Shown piece by piece: positions 17,948-26,292 of a DNA stretch of 64,000 nucleotides. The stretch spans positions 105,583 through 169,582 of the forward strand of contig CANPXN010000002.1 in the NCBI GenBank assembly GCA_947586185.1. The letters run 5' to 3'. The notes beneath the pieces were generated by a model. The model made no database searches. It was not told the DNA's origin and worked only from the letters and a program-made list of their open reading frames with translations. How positions within the stretch are numbered: position 1 is the stretch's first letter; each line of letters starts with the position of its first letter. The position numbers and the translations under genes were made by a program. The DNA is from an uncultured Clostridia bacterium (GTDB lineage Bacteria; Bacillota; Clostridia; Oscillospirales; Ruminococcaceae).

Positions 17948-19102
17948 ATGGAAATATCTCAGGTCACTTGTGAGGCTTTGCAGTCTTCATTAAACATTGA
18001 GGGTATGCGTAATTCCGACAGCACAGGAGTTGCTGCAGCAAGCGGAGGCGGATTTATGGATATAATTCAGCAGCTGCTCTGTGGTTCAATGGATATTAGT
18101 GAAGACAATGAAAAAAGCGCTCTTGCAGGGGAATATGCCAATATGTTAAATGCATTGTTCTACATGGCTGGAAATGGGAATGACGTTAATATCCTTTCAA
18201 ATAGCGGCGCATCGTTTTTGCAGGGTGTAACAGATTCCTCACAGCTCGCTGAGCTTATGGGCGTTTTAGGACAGAATTATTCACTTGCAGATAATGGTAT
18301 GGTTCAGTCGTTGACAGGAAAGCTCCTTTTTGACGGACAGAATGTTTCTGAGGGAAAAGCTCAGAGCAATGTATTTGCTGAAAGCTTTCAGCCTATGAAC
18401 GATGCTTCAAAAATCAATGCTGAGGTAATCAAGACGCCTGTTTTGAATGCTGAGGCAGGAAAAACAGCTGCTGAGAAAAACACTTCAAGCATGGACTTTG
18501 ACTTTTACCGGAATATCCAGCAGGTAAAACAGAACATGAGCGAAGACGTTTCTAAAAACGCATCCGGTGCTGTTGATGTGGATTCGCTTCAGGCAAGCTC
18601 CGACAGCTTTGATGTTAAGTCAGCAATGCTGGCAGGTTCAGGTAATATAAACGAGGGAGAAGCCGTTGCAAAGCAGGTATTTGACGGCATAGGTGAAAAC
18701 ATCAGTCAGGGCAAAAACGAATTTTCAATTAAGCTCAGACCGGAGGGCCTTGGCGAGGTTATTGTAAAGCTCGTTCAGGACGGTGGAAAGACAGTTTTAA
18801 GTCTTACTGCTTCAAGCGCAAGAACAGCCGCTTTGCTCAGCAGTAATATGGCAGATCTTCAGACTGCTTTGAGTCAGCATAATGTTCAGCTTGCCGATAT
18901 AGGAGAGGTAAAGAGTGTTCCGCAGATGACAGCCGGCAGCTTTATGCAGCAGGAGTATTACGGCTCAGAAAACGGTGGTCAGGCTCAGAACAGGAATTAT
19001 TACAGCAGTATGCCGAATTATTTTGATGTGGCAGATTCTGATGATGCTCCTAAAAAATCAGCAGAAATGATTTTAAACAGCGGTCTTAATATTCTCATTT
19101 AG
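17948..19102 (+). CDS. fliK: Flagellar hook-length control protein FliK
   Basis: A 384-residue protein with a low-complexity Ser/Ala/Asn-rich N-terminal part and a C-terminal Flg_hook domain ('FSIKLRPEGLGEVIVKLVQDGG', about residues 255-325). FliK measures the hook and triggers the FlhB substrate switch. AAAGGAGGTG is well placed for ATG 17948 (track starts at GTG 17939). A second FliK-like protein is encoded at 33776. Confidence 0.9.
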   Translation: MEISQVTCEALQSSLNIEGMRNSDSTGVAAASGGGFMDIIQQLLCGSMDISEDNEKSALAGEYANMLNALFYMAGNGNDVNILSNSGASFLQGVTDSSQLAELMGVLGQNYSLADNGMVQSLTGKLLFDGQNVSEGKAQSNVFAESFQPMNDASKINAEVIKTPVLNAEAGKTAAEKNTSSMDFDFYRNIQQVKQNMSEDVSKNASGAVDVDSLQASSDSFDVKSAMLAGSGNINEGEAVAKQVFDGIGENISQGKNEFSIKLRPEGLGEVIVKLVQDGGKTVLSLTASSARTAALLSSNMADLQTALSQHNVQLADIGEVKSVPQMTAGSFMQQEYYGSENGGQAQNRNYYSSMPNYFDVADSDDAPKKSAEMILNSGLNILI

Positions 19103-19115
19103 AAAGGATGATATT

Positions 19116-19613
19116 ATGGCAGTTTCCGGTGTTAATTCCGAAAGAAATTACACTACATTCGGAACAGATAAGGCAAATACCGATTCAAAGGTATATAATG
19201 CAGTTTTTCAGGATGAGGAAGACGACAGCCTTTCTGTAAACGATTTTCTTAATCTTATGATTACTCAGCTTACAAATCAGGATTTTACAAATCCGGTTGA
19301 CGATACCCAGTATCTTGCACAGATGGCTCAGTTTTCTACAATGCAGGAAATGGCTGATCTCTGTAAGTACTCAAAGCAGAATTATGTTATGTCAATGCTG
19401 GGTAAAGAGGTAACGGTTTCTTCAAACAATATCGGCGGCGGTAGTTCTGCTGAAACAGGAGTTGTGGAAAAAATCGCTATCGAGGATAACAAATATAAGG
19501 TTTATGTTAATGGTCAGGCATATGATATGAGCAAGGTTTCTCAGATAGGAATGACTGGAACTCTCAGCTCTGACAAAACGGATACAAGCGAGGGAGAAAC
19601 TGAGGAAGCCTAA
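19116..19613 (+). CDS. flgD: Flagellar hook capping protein FlgD
   Basis: A 165-residue short FlgD. The conserved 'DFLNLMITQLTNQDFTNPVDDTQYLAQMAQFST' region (quoted in outline) marks the family; it scaffolds hook assembly and is then replaced. It is short compared with proteobacterial FlgD (about 230), having only a small 'VVEKIAIEDNKYKVYVNG' beta domain, as is usual in Firmicutes. Confidence 0.93.
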   Translation: MAVSGVNSERNYTTFGTDKANTDSKVYNAVFQDEEDDSLSVNDFLNLMITQLTNQDFTNPVDDTQYLAQMAQFSTMQEMADLCKYSKQNYVMSMLGKEVTVSSNNIGGGSSAETGVVEKIAIEDNKYKVYVNGQAYDMSKVSQIGMTGTLSSDKTDTSEGETEEA

Positions 19614-19655
19614 AATATCAGTTTGTTATATCTAATGGAAAGGAGTCTGTTAGTT

Positions 19656-20045
19656 ATGAATGAAATTGATTTACGAAGAATATCCACGCCTATTACTACG
19701 GGCATCCCACAGATCGTACCAACTGATCTTACAGAGGTTGCGTCTACAAAATCCTTTAAGGATATTCTACAGGAACAGCTGGATGAAATTTCTCACGTAA
19801 ACTTTTCAAAGCATGCGATGAATCGTGTGATGGAGCGCAATATTGATTTGTCGGAAGAAAATCTCGCCAGACTTGATGAAGGCGTAAAGCTTGCAGAGGA
19901 GAAGGGACTTGATGATACCCTTATACTTATAGATTCTGCGGCATTTATTGTCAGCGTCAAGAACAACATAGTGATCACCACTGTTGGTAAGGACGAGATG
20001 ACTGGAAATGTTTTTACAAATATTGACGGAACTGTTATAGTATAG
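19656..20045 (+). CDS. Flagellar operon protein, TIGR02530-like
   Basis: A 129-residue protein between flgD and flgE, a place typically occupied in Firmicutes by the uncharacterised TIGR02530 family. The family core is visible as 'HVNFSKHAMNRVMERNIDLS', 'DTLILIDSAAFIVSVKNN' and 'MTGNVFTNIDGTVIV'. Function unknown. AAAGGAG supports ATG 19656 rather than the TTG at 19623. Confidence 0.8.
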   Translation: MNEIDLRRISTPITTGIPQIVPTDLTEVASTKSFKDILQEQLDEISHVNFSKHAMNRVMERNIDLSEENLARLDEGVKLAEEKGLDDTLILIDSAAFIVSVKNNIVITTVGKDEMTGNVFTNIDGTVIV

Positions 20046-20067
20046 CCGGACCTTTATGGAAGCTATT

Positions 20068-20093
20068 ATGCGCCTGAATGACGGATGGCGCAT
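20068..20093 (+). other. Intergenic hairpin upstream of flgE
   Basis: Perfect 7-bp stem ATGCGCC / GGCGCAT with a 12-base loop, in the 83-base gap before flgE. No T-run follows. It could protect or separate the flgE mRNA segment. Confidence 0.5.
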
Positions 20094-20128
20094 GGGCAGT
20101 TCCTCATATGACAGGAGGAAATTTAACA

Positions 20129-21706
20129 ATGGTTAGATCAATGTATTCCGGCGTTGCTGGAATGAGGTCACATCAAACAAGAATGGATGTTATAGGTAAC
20201 AATATTTCAAATGTTAATACCTATGGATACAAGTCATCAAGAGCAACATTTAGAGATGTTTACTATCAGACAAACTCAGCCGCTTCCGCAGCAACTGCAA
20301 CAAGCGGCGGTACAAATCCGACTCAGGTAGGTTACGGTGCAAAGCTTGCAAGCGTTGACGTTAACCACTCACAGTCTGTAATGTCAACAACCGGTTATAC
20401 TCTTGACGTTGCGATAGCAGGCGAAGGCTATCTCCAGGTTATGGACGCAGACGGAAATATTTTCTATACAAAGGCAGGTATGCTGGATATTGATGCAGCA
20501 GGAAACCTTGTAGATGGAAATGGTAACTTTGTTCTGGGTGTTTCAGGAGATCCTACTGGTGTAGGTCCTTCATCAAACAGAATCAGAATCACTCTTCCTT
20601 ATGAAAATGCTGATTCTTCATCTGCTTCAGACACGATCAACGATGTTACTTATACAATTGAAACAGCAAATGAAGACGAGTCAGGTAATACAAACTTTAC
20701 TTTGGTTTCAAGCTCTGCTCTTCCGATCGGACAGAAAGCATCAGCTTCGATCACAAGCTCTGCTGTTGTTGTAACTCTCAATTCAAACGAGACTTTCGGC
20801 AGCCTTGCTGAGCTGAATCAGGTTATAAACGAGGCTATTACCTCTGCAAATGGTGGTGTTCCTCACAGTGCCGGAAACTTTACGATTTCAATGAGCAATC
20901 CGTCCGCATTTACTCCGGGCATTACAGGCGCTGAGATCGTAAACCCTGATTTCGGCGTTAACGAGGGTTCAGTTACTATTCCAAGCTCCCTTTCATCATA
21001 TTTTTCAGTATCTTCAGTTGGCGATGACTTCAGCGGAAATGCTGATGCTGCAATGTCAACTTCCCTTGATGCTGATAACAACCTTACGATCACAGTAGGT
21101 GACTATACGGCTACAGTTAACGCTGCACAGCTTAAAAATGCCGGATCAGTTCTTATGAAAAAGGGAGGAACAAACTCAACTGATTCATTTGTTCTTACAT
21201 ATCCGAATTTGGATACAATTAAAGCGTATGACCTTACTGCTGTTTCAGGCAACGTTACTATGAGTCCGAGCACTCCTTCAAGAAATCTTGGTCTTGGAAA
21301 CGGAAAGTTTAACCTTGAAGGCGGTACTCAGGGCGGAGAGCAGACAGTAGCCGATCTGACAGGTATCTCGATCGACGACAAGGGCGTTCTTACAGCAGTT
21401 CACCCAACATTTGGTCTTATGGAGCTTGGCCGTATCGACCTCGCTACATTTGCAAACCCTGCTGGTCTGACTCAGACTGGTGAAACATATTTCCAGGTTT
21501 CAAGAAACTCAGGAGAGCCTCAGCTTGCATGCCCTGGTACTGACGGTACAGGAAGCATTGCTGCCGGAACTCTTGAAACATCAAACGTTGATCTTTCACA
21601 GGAAATGGCTGATATGATCACTACGCAAAGAGGCTTCCAGGCATGTTCAAGAATGATTACTGTTTCTGATACAATGCTTGAAGAGCTTATCAACCTTAAG
21701 AGATAA
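20129..21706 (+). CDS. flgE: Flagellar hook protein FlgE
   Basis: A 525-residue hook subunit. N-terminal 'MYSGVAGMRSHQTRMDVIGNNISNVNT' (outline) and C-terminal 'LSQEMADMITTQRGFQACSRMI' are the conserved hook/rod helices; between them lies a larger beta-rich, Ser/Thr/Asn-rich variable region. AGGAGG is placed for ATG 20129; the track's start at 20078 has no support. Flanked on both sides by RNA hairpins, which fits its need for much higher expression than its neighbours. Confidence 0.95.
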   Translation: MVRSMYSGVAGMRSHQTRMDVIGNNISNVNTYGYKSSRATFRDVYYQTNSAASAATATSGGTNPTQVGYGAKLASVDVNHSQSVMSTTGYTLDVAIAGEGYLQVMDADGNIFYTKAGMLDIDAAGNLVDGNGNFVLGVSGDPTGVGPSSNRIRITLPYENADSSSASDTINDVTYTIETANEDESGNTNFTLVSSSALPIGQKASASITSSAVVVTLNSNETFGSLAELNQVINEAITSANGGVPHSAGNFTISMSNPSAFTPGITGAEIVNPDFGVNEGSVTIPSSLSSYFSVSSVGDDFSGNADAAMSTSLDADNNLTITVGDYTATVNAAQLKNAGSVLMKKGGTNSTDSFVLTYPNLDTIKAYDLTAVSGNVTMSPSTPSRNLGLGNGKFNLEGGTQGGEQTVADLTGISIDDKGVLTAVHPTFGLMELGRIDLATFANPAGLTQTGETYFQVSRNSGEPQLACPGTDGTGSIAAGTLETSNVDLSQEMADMITTQRGFQACSRMITVSDTMLEELINLKR

Positions 21707-21718
21707 TTTTTGTATCTA

Positions 21719-21751
21719 CAAAGCCGGGGGGAAAATTCCCCCTGTGCTTTG
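21719..21751 (+). other. Strong intergenic hairpin between flgE and flbD
   Basis: CAAAGC-CG-GGGGGAA-AA-TTCCCCC-TGT-GCTTTG: a GC-rich stem with a flanking 6-bp helix, 13 bases after the flgE stop. It is followed by GAAAATAAATT, not a T-run, so it is more likely an mRNA 3' stabiliser or partial attenuator than a full terminator. Confidence 0.65.
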
Positions 21752-21778
21752 AAAATAAATTATTAGGCGGGGATAAAT

Positions 21779-21982
21779 ATGATCACACTTACAAAGCTTA
21801 ACGGAACTCAATTTGCGCTGAACTGCGATCACATTGAGACAATTCAGGAAAATCCTGATACGACTATAAGACTGTCAAACGGTAATATTTATATTGTTGA
21901 AGAAACAATGGATGCCGTTATTGATATAATCAAGAAGTATAAGAAAAATATTCTCGGTGATTTACTTAACTCTTTGAAATAA
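21779..21982 (+). CDS. flbD: Flagellar FlbD family protein
   Basis: A 67-residue protein of the small Firmicutes FlbD family ('MITLTKLNGTQFALNCDHIETIQ', with 'PDTTIRLSNGNIYIVEET'). This is not the Caulobacter regulator of the same name. Function is unclear; it lies between flgE and the motor genes as usual. Confidence 0.9.
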   Translation: MITLTKLNGTQFALNCDHIETIQENPDTTIRLSNGNIYIVEETMDAVIDIIKKYKKNILGDLLNSLK

Positions 21983-22014
21983 ATTTTAAGCATTGCTTGA
22001 AGGGACGTTATGAA

Positions 22015-22818
22015 ATGGATATATTATCAATTTTTGGATGGATATTTAGTATAGTGCTTGTTATCGGCAGTATTATGCTTAATACTGACAATGGCTTTGA
22101 GTTTATACCTAAACAGCTTGAGGGCTTTATTGATATACCATCAGTTGCAATTGTTTTTGGTGGAACTATTGCTGCGCTTATGATCTCATTTCCGGGAAAA
22201 AGCTTTAAAAAAGTATTAAAGCACTTGAAAATTGTAATACTTCCAAAAAAATATGATCCGCAGAAGTACATAGAGCAGATCGTGGAATTTGCAAAGGAAG
22301 CCCGTGTAAACGGACTCCTTGCACTCGAGGACAAGCTTTCTGAAACAAAGGACAAGTTTCTTAAAAATTCTCTTCTCATGGTAGTTGACTCTGTTGAACC
22401 TGAAAAAGTCAGAATGATGCTCAACAAGGAGCTTGATTCCCTTGAAGAGAGGCATTATCAGGATATGGAGTTTTACACCAAGGCTTCAGAGTACGCTCCA
22501 TCCTTTGGTATGGCTGGTACTCTTATTGGTCTTATCAATCTTCTTGCGAACATGGAAGATCAGGCTAAGCTTGCTTCAAGTATGTCGGTAGCTCTTGTTA
22601 CGACGTTCTATGGCGTTTTGCTGGCTAATCTGTTCTTTAAGCCGGTTGGAAACAAGCTGAAAATCAGGCATGATGAAGAGTATCTTTGTAAGCTCATTAT
22701 AAGCGAGGGCGTTCAGGCTATTCAGGACGGCGATAACCCTAACTTCATTCAGGAAAAACTTACGAAGCTTTTACCGCAGTATTCACTTAAGGGTGCATTG
22801 AAAGACGGAGCAAAGTAA
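22015..22818 (+). CDS. motA: Flagellar motor stator protein MotA
   Basis: A 267-residue, four-helix membrane protein of the ion-driven stator. Helices at the N-terminus and at about 150-210 ('PSFGMAGTLIGLINLLANM', 'VALVTTFYGVLLANLFF') are typical. Start ATG 22015, preceded by AAGGGAC; the TTG in the track adds no conserved residues. In most related operons motA-motB-fliL precede fliM; here fliL is missing. Confidence 0.93.
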   Translation: MDILSIFGWIFSIVLVIGSIMLNTDNGFEFIPKQLEGFIDIPSVAIVFGGTIAALMISFPGKSFKKVLKHLKIVILPKKYDPQKYIEQIVEFAKEARVNGLLALEDKLSETKDKFLKNSLLMVVDSVEPEKVRMMLNKELDSLEERHYQDMEFYTKASEYAPSFGMAGTLIGLINLLANMEDQAKLASSMSVALVTTFYGVLLANLFFKPVGNKLKIRHDEEYLCKLIISEGVQAIQDGDNPNFIQEKLTKLLPQYSLKGALKDGAK

Positions 22819-22841
22819 TTATTTATAAAGGGGTGTAAGGT

Positions 22842-23765
22842 GTGGCAAAGAAAAAGGATTCCGGCGGCGGCTATAACTGGATGGATACTTACGGCGATTT
22901 GGTAACGCTTCTGTTGACATTTTTTGTTATGCTTTACAGTATGTCGTCTGTTGAAGAAGATAAATGGGCCGCTCTTGTAAGAGCATTCAATACCCGAGGA
23001 GAAACCAAGGTTGACCAGATTGTGCTTATGAGTACTGATGAAAGCGGTGAAGAGCTTCTTCAGAATGATGGCGATGGAATAGGTGACAGCACGGTTGACA
23101 GAGAGAAAAATGAGATTTTCAATTCGGACGAAATGAATGAGCTTTATAAGAGCATAAAATCATTCATTGACGAAAATAACATGGCTGAAAGTATCGAGGT
23201 AAAACAGGGCGATGGTGTAGGTAAGTCGGAAAATGATGGTATCGACAGCGCTAATAGCTCTGAAAGCTCACAGATGCCTAATAATGACACTAAAGGCGAA
23301 AAGGAGCGTTCTAAGAACATTTATATTCAGTTCAAAAATAATGTTCTTTTCATGCCGGATAAATCCTCTCTGAGAGAGGAAAGCTACGATATTATGGGCT
23401 TCTTAGGCGATTGCCTCGGCAATGTTCAGGACGATATAGCTCTTATAATCGTAAAGGGTCATACCGCTATAAGTCCAACCTCGACAGTGGATTCACGTTT
23501 ACTTTCAAGTGAACGTGCAAGTACTATTTCAAACTTCCTTGAGAGAAACTACGATATACCGTCTACAAAGCTCTTTCCTATCGGTCTTGCCGGAGATTAT
23601 CCTATCGCTACAAATGAGAATGAGGCCGGCCGTCAGAAAAATAGACGTGTAGAAATTGTCATTGTAGGAAAGAACAGCGATCTTGCCAAGAGTGGAGAGC
23701 TTTTGAAGGTTCTCGGAGCTTCATTTGATATCGGAGAAGCCGATATTGACAAGCTGGCAGAATAA
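22842..23765 (+). CDS. motB: Flagellar motor stator protein MotB
   Basis: A 307-residue protein with a very short cytoplasmic N-terminus, one transmembrane helix holding the ion-binding aspartate ('YGDLVTLLLTFFVMLYS', D19) and a C-terminal OmpA-like peptidoglycan-binding domain ('VKGHTAISP…SSERASTISNFL…RRVEIVIVG'). GTG start with GGGGTGTAAGGT upstream. A charged linker of about 100 residues separates helix and OmpA domain. Confidence 0.93.
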   Translation: MAKKKDSGGGYNWMDTYGDLVTLLLTFFVMLYSMSSVEEDKWAALVRAFNTRGETKVDQIVLMSTDESGEELLQNDGDGIGDSTVDREKNEIFNSDEMNELYKSIKSFIDENNMAESIEVKQGDGVGKSENDGIDSANSSESSQMPNNDTKGEKERSKNIYIQFKNNVLFMPDKSSLREESYDIMGFLGDCLGNVQDDIALIIVKGHTAISPTSTVDSRLLSSERASTISNFLERNYDIPSTKLFPIGLAGDYPIATNENEAGRQKNRRVEIVIVGKNSDLAKSGELLKVLGASFDIGEADIDKLAE

Positions 23766-23788
23766 TTACTCAGTATGGGAGCAGATAT

Positions 23789-24781
23789 ATGAATCAACAA
23801 AGTGTTCAGGGACATTCTGGAGTCCGGAATTATAATTTCAGGAATCAGCGTCCGGCAAAGCCTAAAAGAATAAAGGATTATGACTTTCGTAAACCTAAAA
23901 AGTTTACCAAGGAGCATCTTAGGGATTTAAATGCTGTTAATGAAAATATTATGAGAATCTTTTCTTCTAATCTGTCAAGTATGCTGAGGGTTTTCTGCGA
24001 AATTACTATTGATAAGGTTGAAGAATATCATTATTCTGAATATACAAATGCGCTTCCTGATAAGACTCTTATGGGAATTATTGACCTTAAAGCGAAGGGT
24101 ACAGGATTTGAATCCTGTCCTATTGTAATGTATATCCCGTCGGATGTTAATTTCTTTATGATTGATATACTTTTAGGCGGCTCCGGTCAGGGATATGCTT
24201 ATAAGAGGGGATATACGGAAGTTGAAATCGAGATATTAAAAAATTTCTATGGAAAGCTTACGGAATATCTTGAGGAATCTTGGAACAGGCTTCTTGAATG
24301 CACATGTACTTTAAGCTCGTATGAGACAAATCCTAAGCTTGTACAGGCAATATCACAGGACGATTCTGTAATTGTTCTTCAGTTCAGACTCAGAATGCGT
24401 GAAATTGATAATATATTCAGCATATGTATGCCGTCTATAAATCTTGACGAGGTTCTTCATATAAAGAATCAGAGATATTATCGCTCACATTTTAACAATG
24501 AAAGTGAAAAGGCATCCGAGAGAAGAAAGCTTATCTACAACTCGCTGCAGGATTCAACTGTAGAGCTTACAGCCGTGCTTGACGAGGTCATGCTCGATAT
24601 GCACGATGTTGTTAATCTTCAAGTTTCGGATGTAATTCCGCTGAATAAAAAAATCGACAGCGATATTATTGTAAATGTTGACGGTATGCCGAGATTTACG
24701 GCTAAGCTGGGTGAGAGGAAAATAAAGAAAGCAGTTAAAATTTGCGGCATAGCTCAGCCGAATTCAACTGATAATTATTAA
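23789..24781 (+). CDS. fliM: Flagellar motor switch protein FliM, lacking the CheY-binding N-terminus
   Basis: A 330-residue C-ring protein: 'KDYDFRKPKKFTKEHLRDL' is the usual beginning of the FliM middle domain, 'IDILLGGSGQGY' the GGXG motif, and the C-terminal SpoA domain ends 'VNVDGMPRFTAKLGERKIKKAV'. Standard FliM starts with a CheY-P binding peptide (LSQxEIDxLL); here the N-terminus is a basic, Asn/Gln-rich tail 'MNQQSVQGHSGVRNYNF' with no such motif, and no upstream in-frame start exists. Confidence 0.93.
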   Translation: MNQQSVQGHSGVRNYNFRNQRPAKPKRIKDYDFRKPKKFTKEHLRDLNAVNENIMRIFSSNLSSMLRVFCEITIDKVEEYHYSEYTNALPDKTLMGIIDLKAKGTGFESCPIVMYIPSDVNFFMIDILLGGSGQGYAYKRGYTEVEIEILKNFYGKLTEYLEESWNRLLECTCTLSSYETNPKLVQAISQDDSVIVLQFRLRMREIDNIFSICMPSINLDEVLHIKNQRYYRSHFNNESEKASERRKLIYNSLQDSTVELTAVLDEVMLDMHDVVNLQVSDVIPLNKKIDSDIIVNVDGMPRFTAKLGERKIKKAVKICGIAQPNSTDNY

Positions 24782-24802
24782 TTTGAAGGGAATATATCAC
24801 AG

Positions 24803-25882
24803 ATGGATAGTATAGCATATTCTGCAAAACAGCTTGATGGCATAAAGGAAGCAATAGGCATTGGACTTACCGCCTCAGCTGAAACGCTGTCAAAATTAAT
24901 TAATAATGAGGTTAATTTTGAGGTTACAAATACTGAGGTTCAGAAAATCAAAAATATTGAAGGCTTTGGAATTGTTCCGGGCGCAGTTGTGGATATGAAT
25001 TTTTCCGGAGCGCTTATAGGAAAAGTATGCCTTATGATCTCAGCAAACCATATTCAGAGCATTCTCAATATCCTTATGAATACAAAGGATTCTGATCAGG
25101 AGTTTGAGCTTGATGAGATAAGTATGGATACATTCAAAGAGCTTGTAAATCAAATGTGTGGAACATTTGCTAAATCTATGACAGATTTCTTTGGAAGTAA
25201 GGTTGAAATTTCTCAGTGCAATATCCAGAAGCTCAATAATACAGATATGGTATCCGAGATTTTAGGATGCCAATTAAATGATTCTGTGCTTAACTCAACA
25301 GTTAAGTTTGTTGTTACTGACGTTATGAGCGGATTCTTTGCGCTTGTTAACAGCATAGTTTCTGCAGATTCCATTGCAGATAAGGTGAGCCTTATTCCTG
25401 AATCCGAGGACGAAGATATCCTTCTTAACGCCATTAAGGGAAATAATGACGGAGATTTTGATGAAAATGCGCCTATGAACAATAGTGGGAATTATCAGGA
25501 CTCAACTGATTCACAGGATTCAGCTGACGGCATGTATTCAGACGATGCTATTGAAATTCAGTCAGCGCAGTTCCCGAATTTTGAAAACGCTTCCAGCATT
25601 CCAGGTATTCCTCTTTCAAGCGGCAATATTGATCTGCTTATGGATGTGCCTTTGAATGTAACTGTTGAAATAGGTAAGACCAAAAAGAAAATGCGTGAAA
25701 TTATGGATTTTGCACAGGGTACGGTTATTGACCTTGAAAAGCAGGCAGGCGCTCCTGTGGACATTGTCGTTAATGGACAGCTTGTCGCAAGAGGCGATGT
25801 TGTGGTTATTGATGATAACTTCGGCGTAAGGATTACAGAAATTGTGGGTAGCAAGGATCTGATTGAAAAGGACAGCCAATGA
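24803..25882 (+). CDS. fliY: Flagellar motor switch protein FliY (CheC-like plus FliN/SpoA domain)
   Basis: A 359-residue switch protein. The N-terminal part (about 1-190) is CheC-like: a second phosphatase-type site DxxxExxN is visible in 'DTFKELVNQM', whereas the first ('DGIKEAIGIG') has lost the Asn. An acidic Ser/Asp linker (about 205-260) leads to a C-terminal FliN domain ('MDVPLNVTVEIGKTKKKMREI…GQLVARGDVVVIDDNFGVRI'). Bacillus FliY starts with a CheY-binding peptide; this one does not. The stop overlaps the fliO ATG. Confidence 0.92.
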   Translation: MDSIAYSAKQLDGIKEAIGIGLTASAETLSKLINNEVNFEVTNTEVQKIKNIEGFGIVPGAVVDMNFSGALIGKVCLMISANHIQSILNILMNTKDSDQEFELDEISMDTFKELVNQMCGTFAKSMTDFFGSKVEISQCNIQKLNNTDMVSEILGCQLNDSVLNSTVKFVVTDVMSGFFALVNSIVSADSIADKVSLIPESEDEDILLNAIKGNNDGDFDENAPMNNSGNYQDSTDSQDSADGMYSDDAIEIQSAQFPNFENASSIPGIPLSSGNIDLLMDVPLNVTVEIGKTKKKMREIMDFAQGTVIDLEKQAGAPVDIVVNGQLVARGDVVVIDDNFGVRITEIVGSKDLIEKDSQ

Positions 25883-26292
25883 GCGGTGAGTCGTTAATCA
25901 GCCAGATAGGCACTGTGCTTATGACGCTTGTTGGATTTATTGTAATTTTATATCTTGCGTATATTTCCACAAAATATATTGGGAAAAAATATTCTCTCCG
26001 TGGAAGCGGTGGGAAAAATATAAAGGTTTTGGAAAACTGTCCTGCCGGAAGAAATAAGTCCTTTGCGATTATTAAAGCTGGGGATAAGACGATTCTTGTG
26101 GGCATAACGGATACAAATATAAACTTTCTCTGCGAGCTTGATGAAAGTGAACTTAGCTTTAACAGCAGCTCCGGAGAAAGCATGGAGTTTTCCAAGGCGT
26201 TTCGTCGAGTGTTGGAAAGTAAATTCAGCAGGGGAACTGAAAATAACAGAAAGGAAAAAGATGATGAATCAGAAAAGCAGACAGATGAATAA
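25879..26292 (+). CDS. fliO: Flagellar export assembly factor FliO (FliZ-type)
   Basis: A 137-residue protein with one N-terminal transmembrane helix ('IGTVLMTLVGFIVILYLAYIS') and a small basic cytoplasmic domain ('KVLENCPAGRNKSFAIIKAGDKTILVGITD'), typical of FliO, which helps FliP ring assembly. ATGA overlap with fliY; 3' end overlaps fliP. cheY, commonly found between fliY and fliO/fliZ, is absent. Confidence 0.88.
   Translation: MSGESLISQIGTVLMTLVGFIVILYLAYISTKYIGKKYSLRGSGGKNIKVLENCPAGRNKSFAIIKAGDKTILVGITDTNINFLCELDESELSFNSSSGESMEFSKAFRRVLESKFSRGTENNRKEKDDESEKQTDE

Noticed and set aside
26138-26260. Upstream extension of FliP in the ORF track
   Set aside because: It overlaps the end of fliO out of frame, lacks FliP-like residues, and a good RBS lies before ATG 26264.
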